From contig FTLJ01000490.1 in assembly GCA_900155495.1 (NCBI GenBank), forward strand, positions 1 to 41,846: a stretch of 41,846 bases of DNA. The letters are read 5' to 3'. Below, piece after piece: positions 33,301 to 41,846 of this stretch. This DNA is from Porogramme epimiltina. Taxonomy: Eukaryota; Basidiomycota; Agaricomycetes; Polyporales; Polyporaceae. Under the pieces are notes generated by a model. The model had not been told where the DNA came from and searched no databases. It saw only the letters and a list, made by a program, of their open reading frames with translations. The position numbers and the translations under genes are program-made. How positions within the stretch are numbered: position 1 is the first letter of the stretch; each line of letters starts with the position of its first letter.

Positions 33301-35485
33301 TGCGGCCTCCTTCTCCGGACAATTTTTAACGTTCAATCTTTGCTAAATCACCGGCCGTGTTCTCTCCGGGGCCCGTCTGCACCCGCGCTAGAGAAGAGAC
33401 AAGGTTCGCGCACCGCCGTTGTCGCCGCCCTCGTCGTCGTTGTCGTGGACGACGACAACCCCGTCGCGCGCGCGCGTGCGCGCTCGCTGAGAGAGCCACA
33501 TCACGGAATGCGGGCGGGCGGCGTCTGTAAGTATGGGCGTGCCGTACGCAGGCCGCGCGCAGGGCCGTTCCACCGAGGTCTTCTGCGCGAGCACCGACAG
33601 GGGCGGCCGCGGCTTGCGCGCGCGCTCCCACTCCCAGCGCTCCCAGGGTGCGCTTCCCCCGTGCCACGACGACCGAGGCGAGCGTGCGCCCCGCGCAGCG
33701 TCCGTAAGTAAAAAAGCGTCTCAATGGGAGAGCGCGGCGCGGCGCGGCGTCTCCGCCCGCGCGCGACGCGGCTTCTTCGCGCCCGCTTCGCTGGGCAGCG
33801 GGCTTGCCTTGAACATCACGTCCCTCGGGCGCCGGGAGCGGCACCCCGCGAGCACCAGAACGACGAGAGGGCGGTCGCCAGGGGGACGGGGTGGGTTGGG
33901 AGGAAGGGGGGGGGGGCGCCACGCTCAACGCTCGCGAGTCGCAGGACCGTGGACGAGGAAGGTGGAGGGGCGGGCCACGGCGGACGCAGCGGGACAGTTC
34001 TGCGGCTTCTAGTGCGGAGAACTCCCGGGGCGTTCGCGGCGGGAGCCCGCCACCCTGCCGCACGCGCGCGATCACGAGCGAGGCCGCGAGCGCGGTGCAG
34101 GGGCGCAGGGGTGCTGCAGGCCGCCTGAACGCCTACTTGGCGGGAGCGCGCGCGCGCGCGTTGTGGCGACGAACGCCTTTGTGGACGGACGGACGGGCGG
34201 AACGGCGGGCGGGGCGCGCGCAGTGCGGGTCGAGCGGGGCTTCGTGCGGTTCCATGCCTGGGGGGACAGGCGCGGATCGCCGCAGAGCGGCGGGGGGAGG
34301 ACGTGCGGTGCGTGCAGGGAGCCGTGCCGCGCCTCGCCGTGCGGACGGGCGGGTGAACGTGCGGATAGGCGGATAGACGAGTAGACGGACGGGCGCACGC
34401 ACGGGCACACGGGCGGGCGTGCATCCGGCCGACGTCGACGAGCCGCGCGACGGAGGGGGGGAGGAGAGGGGGAGGGGAGGAAAGGAAAGGGAGGAGCGGC
34501 GGTTGCGGCATTATTGCGCGCGCGTGCGCGGGGAGTGCACGACGGCCTCTACCCTCCCCCCTCGCCCCCCCCTCGCGGCAGGCGACGACGGTTCTCGGCA
34601 GTCTCCCTGCTCGATCTCGGGGGACTGCGCGTACGTGCGTGCCCGCTGCGCGGCTTCCAAGGGGAGCGGCACGTCCATACATACTTGGCTCACTCGGTGT
34701 GCGAGCCCGGGGCGTGCGCGGACGGGCACCGCCCGAGCGGGTGCGCGCGGGGAATTCAGACGTGCGGGGTGCGCGTGGGCGTGTGGGCGCGTGGCGGATG
34801 GCGAGCCTAAAGTCTGTGAGCGAACGCGGGTGGCCGGGATGCGCGGCGGGCCGTGCGCGAAGCAGTCGACTGGGGCCAATCTCCCTGCCTCACTCTATGA
34901 GCGCGGGAACGCGCGCGGCGGATGCTGTGTGGCCTGGGGACGTCGCGTCGCGTCCGCGCGCTGCGCTGACCCGAGCGAGCCCGGGCTCGACGACGATTTC
35001 GCCGACGGGCGGCTGGCTCCTGCTGACGCGGACGCATACGTGTGCGGGACGCGCGTCGTCGGAGCGGGGCGGCGCGGCCGTGGTGCTCATGTCGAGACGC
35101 GTCCGAGGGGGATGGCAAGATGGCGCGGGCGGGTACGCGCGGCGCGGCCCGACGTCGTCGGCGGCAAACCGACGTGCGCGTTCGTGTGGCGGGGACGGGT
35201 GGAGCCATGTGCAATGAATGCAATGCGTGGGCGGAATCGCGAACCGGGCGCACAAAGAGGAAGGAGAGGAAGGGGCGCGTCTGCGATCAGGAAGGTGATG
35301 CAGGGCGCACTGGACGGATGTGGATGATTGCTGGATGGCGTTCATCCGGGAGCGGCAGATTCGCTGTCTGTCGGGCGACGTCTCAGCAATGAGCATCTTC
35401 TCCCCGACATCCGTGCATGCGCATGGGCCAGGGGCCGGTGCGGGTTGCCGGCGGAGGGGCGCGGGCCCCTGGGGTCGCCGACGGG

Positions 35486-35492
35486 TATAAAA
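35486..35492 (+). promoter_or_regulatory. TATA box candidate, 800 bp upstream of CDC24
   Basis: TATAAAA in a strongly GC-rich setting (GGG before, CGGGG after) makes it stand out. It could start a long CDC24 leader or a separate non-coding transcript; neither can be told from sequence. Confidence 0.35.
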
Positions 35493-36285
35493 CGGGGGTG
35501 CTGGGCCCGCTCGCGCAGCAGGCGGGGACGTGCACGGCCTGTGTACGGATGCAGGAGCAGCACGGGCGGAGAGGGCGGACGTGCGTGCTTTGTGCGTGCC
35601 AACGGGCGATGACGCTATGCATGTGCCGACTTCGAGATGGGCGTACGGACGTCGGCGACCGCGATCGGTGTCAGGGAGAAAGCGGTACCGGCGGGAGGCC
35701 GGGGGACGCCGGTGTCTGGGCTGGGCGTGTGCGGAGGCAGAGCTGGCCTGTACGAGGGGCACGCCGCGCGGCCGCTGGGAAGGGCGGGCGGAATGTGGCT
35801 TACTGGAGGCGGCGAAGGCGGCGAAGGGCCCGGGGCGGGTGCGCGGCGGGTGCGCGGCGAGAGGGGGCTGCTGGCTCCTCGGTGCGTGCCCGGCGTCGGT
35901 GTCGGCGGGGCGGGGGTCGGTCGGCCGGCGCCGTTCTGCTCTACGCTGCTCTGCCCTGCACTCGCCACTCGTAGCCCAGCGCGCCAGCGTGGGAGTCGGG
36001 AGCAGAAGGAAAAGGCGTCGTCGCCCCGCCCGGGTCGCCCGATGAGATCGAGATGGGAGAGTCTGGGAGACGAAAGGGGCCTGGGTTGATGGGGGCCAAA
36101 CACAACCACACAGCATGCGGAGTTGATTGTTTGTGAGAAGGGAACGGGCGTCTTCCCAGCGACGGTCAGGCCAGGATCCCGTTCCCGTCTCTATCCCCCA
36201 TCCATCTCTCAAGCAGCCGTGCTCTACTCTACGCCTTGTCCTCTCTCCTGCTCGAACGAGCCCTCCCTCGCTCCCTCTTCCCGCC

Positions 36286-39200
36286 ATGGCTACTGCCGCA
36301 GGCCGCAAAAAGTCTTTGGTCACCTCCCTCCCCCCTAGCATCGATTCCCCCGTCGCCAATAATACCCTCCTCAACAAGGCTGCATCCCAGTCCACATCCC
36401 TCTATCAGCAATGCTCCTCTCTACGCAACCGTCTAATGCACCTCCAGGACTTCTCAGACTGGTTCTCCGTCGCAGCTCTCCCAGACTCCTCTCGCCGCTC
36501 CACTGACCCCGTAACCCAACTATGGGACGTCTTCGCCCTCGGCGTCCCTCTGTGCTACCTCTTCAACATCCTCCCCTCCGCCCCCTCCCCCATTGCCGTC
36601 AACACAGACGTCCGCTCCTTTGACCCGAACAACGAGCGCACAAAGAAGCACGCAATCGCCCTCTTCTCCATGAACGTGAAGCAGGTGCCCGGCTGCGAGG
36701 GTTTCACCGTAAGGGATCTCTGGGATCGTAGTTCCACAGACGGCTTCGTCAAGGTGAGCTCCCAATCTCCGGCGATAGTTTGTTGGACTGACGCGACTTT
36801 CCCCCAGGTCGTTAGCAACGTGATCAATCTCGTGCAGCAGTTGCCCGAGGATCTCTTCCTGACGTCAACGCCGTCGTCTCCCACGCTGGTTTCCCTCGGG
36901 TCAACGGAGTCTCTCACGTCGGACAACACGACGAGCGTAGTTGTCGAGTCTGGCGGTGCCCGGGCCAATATTATCAAAGAGCTCGTGGACACGGAGCGGA
37001 AGTATGTGCAGGACCTGGAAGTCATGCAGGTACGCCCTTCCTCGACCTCTATTCGGATGGCCGGGCGGGACTCACCGCATCGCCCGCTATTCAGAAATAC
37101 TGCGACGAAGCTGTGTCGTGCCTCGACCGCGACACGCTTCATCTGCTTTTCCCCGGCTTGAACAAACTCCTGAACTTTCAGCGAAAGTTCCTCATCAAGG
37201 TCGAGAGCATCGCCGAGTTGCCCTGGCACGAGCAGAGATGGGGTCTTCCATTCACCGAGAACGTGAGTCGATCCGCACGTCATGTTCGAACGAGCGATGC
37301 TGATTCAGGAATTGCCATTGTGTCCGCGCGCGCGTATTGTGTCCGACGATAATCTAACGGCCGATTGGGGAACAATAGGAGGAGGAATTTGCCGTTTACG
37401 AGCCATACTGCGCCAACTACACCATGGCGTCAGAGATTATGCAACAGGAAGAGCATAACCTTGTGGTGCGTACCCTTTCTCCTTCCCTCTGTTCTTGGCG
37501 GTCCTGCCTCACCCGGCCGTCTCCTTGGTTCCGTCTGACGCTTACCCTATCTGGCATAGGCGCTTAATTCCATCATCAACGTGAAGGGGGAACTACCCGC
37601 CTTCCTAATCAAGCCTGTCCAGCGGATCTGCAAATATCCGCTGCTCTTGGAGGTAATTCCCAGTCCGCCGTTATGATCCCCGGCTAGTATGCTCACATGT
37701 CCCCTCTGATAGTCGCTTCTCAAGGCCGTCAGCAACTCAGATTATCCGTACTCTGAGGAGCTCCAGGCTGGTGTCGCTGCTGCAAAGCGCATCACTGATA
37801 AGATCAACGAGGCCCAACGACGCGCCGAGAATAACGCGACAGTGAAGAACCTCGAGGGTCGCGTCGAGGACTGGAAGGGGCATCACATCTCCAACTTCGG
37901 TGCCCTCCTCCTGGACGACATCTTCAGCGTCACCAAATCCGAGGTAGACCGCGAATATCACGTCTTCCTGTTCGAGAAGATCATCTTGTGCTGCAAAGAG
38001 TACATTCCGCAGCCCGGCAACGGCAAGAAGGTCGGCAAGAGCAACTCCATCCTCAAGAAACCCTCCTCTCCGTCAACGCCCATCGGTCTCGCCGGCGCGG
38101 GCCCGTCTAACAAGAAGAAGAACACGCCGCTTCTCTTGAAGGGTCGCATCTTCCTCAACAATGTTACGCAGGCCGTGCCCAAGATTAATGCAGGTTGGTT
38201 TCCACGCCCCCTTCTCTCCGCTGGATCGTGGCTCAGTGGCGTCATATCTTTCAGGGCAATATTCCCTCGCCGTGTGGTGGCGCGGTGATGACGACCTCGA
38301 GTTCTTCACTCTCCGCTGCCGCAACGAGGAACAGCTGAAAATGTGGGAGTCTCAGCTCAACCGCCTCATCCAGGAGACGGCCAATCGGCGGACGTCGGAC
38401 CGCAACCTTGCGCGCCTCGCGCAAGCTGCGACTAGCTCCTCCCCGCAGATCCGCTCCGCGCATTCGTCCTACGCGCAGGAGCGTAGCTCCATGGTCTCGA
38501 ACGGCTCTGGCTACAACTCGGCTTTCCCTCAGACGGCATCTATCGGCGGGCGTATGCGGCATCCGTTCGCGGGCGAGGACACGATCCCTTCATCGTCGGC
38601 TACTCAGCATTTCAGCACTGGTTACGCGCACGGCCCCCAAGGCTATCCTCCACACGAAGGTTTCGACGTTGACGTCGAGGATGAATACGAGGATTACCCT
38701 CCAGCAACTGCCGGTTCTCCATCAGGCCGCGGTACACCCATGGGCGGACAGCGGCGACCGGATTACCCGTATCCCCACAGCGCGCGGTACAGCGGACACG
38801 CGACGTCACCAATCACGTCCAACGGGATGGGCTTCCAAGCACCTGCCTCCGCGCGCCCTATCATGTCAAGGAATACGGGCAGCTTCTCGTCTGACGCGAG
38901 CATGGCCCGCCCGGCGCTCCGGAGTCAGTTTAGCACAACGCGTCTGCGCGCTACGTACGACCAACAGGACTCTCATTCGCGAGGAGCAAGCCCGATGCCC
39001 ACGCCCACAATGCATCAACCGATGCGTTCGCGGAGCGCGAGCCAGCCGCAGGCGTACAACCCCCCTCCACAGTCCATCCCCCCTCCGCTTCCGACATCGA
39101 ACCGGGCCGATTGGACCCAGAGCTCGATGTCAGGGAGCAAGCGTGGGAGCGGATCGAGCCAGTCGACAGACAGCGCTGACTACTCGCCCCACACGAGCAG

Positions 39201-39579
39201 TTCACCCATCACGCCGTACGGGTCGAGCGAGTCGTCGTTGGCGGGGATGTCGACAAGTCGCTCCATGCGGCACATGGACCAGATGGCCCCGCCGCCACTC
39301 AAGGAGGAGCTCCGGCTGTCGCCGCCTGTGAAGATCAAGGTGCACTTCCACGAGGACATCTTCGTCATCCAGGTGCCGCGACACACCGAGTACGCCGAGC
39401 TCGTTGACAAGGTCGGGAAGAAGATTCGCCTGTGCGGGCCCCGGCGAGATGACGGTCCGCTCCGGGTGAAGTACAAGGACGAAGACGGCGACCTGGTTTC
39501 GTTGGGGTCGACGGAGGACGTGCAGATGGCGTTCGAGTCGTTCCGGCCCGGCAACCAGGTCACGCTCTACGTGCAGTGA
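36286..39579 (+). CDS. CDC24: Cdc24-type guanine nucleotide exchange factor for Cdc42
   Basis: Seven exons: 36286-36753, 36808-37029, 37095-37262, 37379-37465, 37560-37652, 37713-38193, 38255-39579, giving 947 aa. Cdc24 loads GTP on Cdc42 to set cell polarity at the growing tip or bud. Seen: a calponin-homology-like N region (LWDVFALGVPLCYLFNIL, MNVKQVPGCEGFTVRDLWD) and a DH domain from about residue 209 (NIIKELVDTERKYVQDLE, FLIKPVQRICKYPLLL). A PH domain follows (FLFEKIILCCKE, GQYSLAVWWRGDDDLEFFTL), then a Ser/Pro-rich linker of about 300 residues. A C-terminal PB1 domain (about 864-946, KIKVHFHEDIFVIQVP, KYKDEDGDLVSLGSTEDVQ) would bind the Bem1 scaffold in yeast. Order and length match the family. 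The start GCCATGGCT has an ideal context. Confidence 0.95.
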
Positions 39580-40580
39580 GTGCTGCCCGCCGCCCGCCAG
39601 GACGCTTTCTCTCTCTCCCCTTCTGTACCGCCCTGCGTCACATCATCAAACCTCGTCGCCTGCATGGCTCCCGCATTCACCGTTCCTGCTCACGACTCCG
39701 CATCCGCGCCGTCCTTACATTCATAGCCGCACCCCGCCCATCCATCCCACCACACCCCCCCTCATCGCCTCCACCACCACCATCGCTATCCTGATGTCCG
39801 GCATTATCCTTATCTCTGGGGACCTCCGTCAATATGCACACATTCGTTCTTCTGTCTCTGGTTCGCGCGCTCCTCATGACATGTACGATCCTTTCCCGCA
39901 TCGTCTCTATCTCATCCGCTTTCCCTCGGTACATTAATGCATCTCGATGTCGTCCCGCGTACATTGTTATTCGACCGCGCCCTCGCTGTCGTGTCTTTCG
40001 TTTCATTTTACGGACGCAGATGTCCATCTTTACACTCCTTTAGCGTCCCCCGTTCCCCTTCCGCGCTGGTCCCCATAGTCCAGCCATACTGCCGGTCATC
40101 AGCCGCGCGGCGCCGTCAGCCGTCCACTAAATACACCCCCACTCGACGACTACACCCCGACCTTCACGCTTTTCCTTCACGCCCTCGTACCATTATCCCC
40201 TCCCCTTCTCCCCCCGCGTGGTTGGTCTCCCGAAATGCGGAGCGTGTGCCGCGGGCAGGCGGGGAGGGATGTGGGATGTCCCTCGGCTCGCCGCCCCTCG
40301 TGTTGTGCAGGCTACTACGTACCATGTGTATCATCTACTAGAGTTGAACGTTTGCTTATGCTGGCCTCCATGGAATATATTATCTTATTGAATCTCACTT
40401 GAACGGGGGGGAGCAGGGGGAGACGGGGGGAAAGGCGCGGACGGGGATTGGCTGGGGGCGGGCGTTGAGTAGAGAATTGAAACTCCGCCGGGAGAGGGGA
40501 GGGCCCGCAAGCGCCTGTGCCCCCCTTGGACTCGCTCAGGCTGCCCCCGACGAGTGGAGAAGGACCCCGGGCGAAGACCC
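39580..40580. other. Intergenic between CDC24 and the BRCT gene
   Basis: About 1 kb. The left 700 bp is pyrimidine-rich and resembles a 3' flank. A small AT-rich island (40370-40400) precedes the next gene's GC-rich leader. Short reading frames here show no conserved feature. Confidence 0.5.
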
Positions 40581-41846
40581 ATGGCACCAGCACGCCGCGC
40601 CGCTCGACGCGACCAGGCCCAGCACCCCCCTCAGCCACAGAACGCCGTCGTCCATGGCGGGGCCCCGCCCGGCGCCGACGAGCCCAACGTGAACGATGAG
40701 CTTTTCCTCGACCCCCTCATGGGCACGCCCCTCGCCATCTACGTGGAGAAGGACGTCGAGAACAGGCAGGAGGTCGTCGACCTTATATTGGTGCGTCTAC
40801 CCCTGCCCCTCTGGGGCCCGCGCGTGCGCCCCACTCGACGCGTCTTGGGCTGGCGGAGCCCTGGGAGGGCTGTTCGTGTGCGCGCGCCAGCGGTTGGACG
40901 CGTCGGGTCGGGGCGTAGGGTCGTTGCGGGCCATGCGGTATGTGCCGCCCGAGGAGTGCTCATTTAGGAATCCGGAATACAGAAATGTGGTGGGGTGGTG
41001 TCTCCGGGATACGCAGGGGTTGCCTATATTCTAGGTATGTCATTTGCGATTGTGCAGTCTGGCATATAGTAGGGGGGTGGGCGGCGCGGTGTCGTCCCCG
41101 TCTGTCCACTCGTACGCCTTCCCGTCCGCTTGCCCGTCCGCTTATACGCCATTTCGCCTTCCAGTTGATCCGCATAAGGAGTCCGGGCAGAGCCTGTACC
41201 GCCAGTATGCTGGGAAGAAGGGCAAGATCGTGCTCAATGCCCAATGGGTTATCCGGTGTGTTGAAGCGGGTGCTCTGCAAACCTACCACACCAACTTCGG
41301 TGATTGCAAAGTCACCGGCCAGGAAAAGTGGGCAGCCCCTTTGACACCGTTTGCTCGTATGCTATATCTCACTGTGCTTCGAACGCCAGAGTCATCCCTA
41401 CCATCGTCCATCCTCCGCCCCCTCCGGAGCCGGGTCCGTCGATGCAACACGTGCCCCAGCCCACACACGAAGAGATGGTGCACCAGGTTCATCCGGACCA
41501 AGTCCTCCAACAACAGCAACAGCAAGCACAACAGCATCAACATCAGGCCCAGCAGCAGGTCCAACAGCAAGTCCAGCACCAGGCCGCCCAACAGCACCAT
41601 GCACACTCCCAGCCCCCGCACCCACACCCGCAGGTGATCCCGACACCCCAGGCGATCGCGATGGGCCACCCCGCACCGATCGTCGCGCACACGAGCTCGT
41701 TCCCGTACTCGGTGTACCCGCCCGCGATGGACGTCACGCCGCGCGCGCTGCAGCCGCCGACGTCCGGCCCGCCCCAGACGTGGCAGGCCCCGAACGGGAT
41801 CGCGCCCGCGCAGACGCACCTCGCGCCCCCGCCGCAGGCGCAGCAG
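40581..41846 (+). CDS. BRCT-domain, glutamine-rich protein, 5' part (possibly Rap1-like)
   Basis: Partial, running off the right end. Exons: 40581-40790, 40983-41034, 41165-41327, 41390-41846+. Seen: a basic N-terminus, then one BRCT domain at about residues 32-145. Its pieces are ELFLDPLMGTPLAIYVEKD, KCGGVVSPGYAGVAYILVD, KGKIVLNAQWVIRCVEAG and LQTYHTNFGDCKVTGQEK. It is followed by proline-rich and Gln/His-rich low complexity. A single N-terminal BRCT that begins by restating a short strand (PLAIYVEKDVENRQEV) is found in Rap1-type telomere proteins, where a Myb domain would follow; that part lies outside the window, so the name is a guess. The first two introns (192 and 130 nt) are much longer than the roughly 50 nt seen elsewhere. 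The exon of 52 nt restores the conserved GG...YILVDPHKES run. Confidence 0.75.
41508..41600 (+). repeat. CAA/CAG glutamine-coding repeat
   Basis: Mixed CAA and CAG codons with His and Ala interruptions encode a Gln-rich stretch after the BRCT domain of the last gene. Confidence 0.8.

Larger units (their letters stand above)
29226..36285. other. 7-kb GC-rich block without a supportable gene
   Basis: Between the GH63 stop and the CDC24 start. 29226-29700 looks like ordinary 3' flank. From about 29700, and most strongly 33360-36100, the DNA is very rich in G and C, so long Arg/Ala/Pro/Gly reading frames appear in several frames at once with no recognisable motif. It contains short tandem repeats (29954-29993, 30164-30195, 30284-30304, GC runs near 33466 and 34148), GACGG-type runs near 34185-34410, two near-identical GTAAGT donor-like strings (33521, 33698) and a TATA box at 35486. 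No tRNA, rRNA, transposase or reverse-transcriptase signature was recognised. Confidence 0.6.

Noticed and set aside
30590..33683. 14-mer CGACCGAGGCGAGC present at 30590 and 33670
   Set aside because: No extension of similarity beyond the 14 bases; likely chance in GC-rich DNA.
33326..34075. Minus-strand open frame of 249 codons in the GC-rich block
   Set aside because: Ala/Arg/Pro composition, with overlapping frames open on both strands and no domain; typical of GC-rich non-coding DNA.
34419..35327. Plus-strand open frame of 302 codons
   Set aside because: Same reasons: Gly/Arg/Ala-rich, no motif, and other frames are also open across it.
34890..36395. Minus-strand open frame of 501 codons
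   Set aside because: It runs into the antisense of CDC24 exon 1 and has no recognisable domain.
1..41846. CRISPR arrays, insertion sequences, LTR elements, bacterial operons
   Set aside because: No regularly spaced repeats, transposase or reverse-transcriptase motifs or terminal repeats were recognised, and the gene structure is eukaryotic throughout.

Overview
The window is fungal nuclear DNA, most likely from an Agaricomycete (mushroom-forming basidiomycete). Twelve protein genes can be rebuilt. Almost all are cut by many introns of about 48-62 nt with GT...AG ends and CTRAY-like branch points. The proteins are typical fungal families (Dbf4, Cdc6, Spo11, Cdc24, RhoGAP, a BTB protein of the Agaricomycete type), and coding DNA is GC-rich. 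All exon coordinates were placed by hand from splice signals, reading frame and family alignment from memory; no search was run.

Layout, left to right. DBF4 (minus, 189-2338) and a gamma-tubulin complex component (plus, 3089-6632) are head to head. CDC6 (minus, 7067-9194) is tail to tail with the latter and head to head with a small single-pass membrane protein gene (plus, 9901-10930). SPO11 (minus, 11133-13297, 14 exons) follows, then a BTB-domain gene (minus, 13633-14775). Next come a Caprin-like RGG-repeat RNA-binding protein (plus, 15431-17604), a mitochondrial carrier (plus, 18170-19693), a large RhoGAP protein (plus, 20372-24307) and a 16-exon GH63-type glycoside hydrolase (plus, 25118-29225). 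After a 7-kb GC-rich block with no supportable gene (29226-36285) come CDC24 (plus, 36286-39579) and the 5' part of a BRCT/poly-Q gene (plus, 40581 to the window end), possibly Rap1-like.

Functional themes. The left third holds two replication-initiation factors (Dbf4, the activator of Cdc7 kinase, and Cdc6, the MCM loader), a spindle/microtubule nucleation factor, and the meiotic double-strand-break enzyme Spo11. The promoters of DBF4/GCP and CDC6 carry clusters of ACGCGT (MCB, the MBF site) beside CACGTG, and share an identical 11-bp string. The SPO11 promoter has one ACGCGT and a perfect short inverted repeat. On the right, a RhoGAP and the Cdc42 exchange factor Cdc24 are 12 kb apart and would act on the same class of GTPase.

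Items most worth checking: a 7-nt micro-exon in the gamma-tubulin complex gene, a GC-AG intron at the conserved TGKGYPD motif of SPO11, the MCB clusters, and the unexplained GC-rich block. I found no clear novel defence or mobile system.
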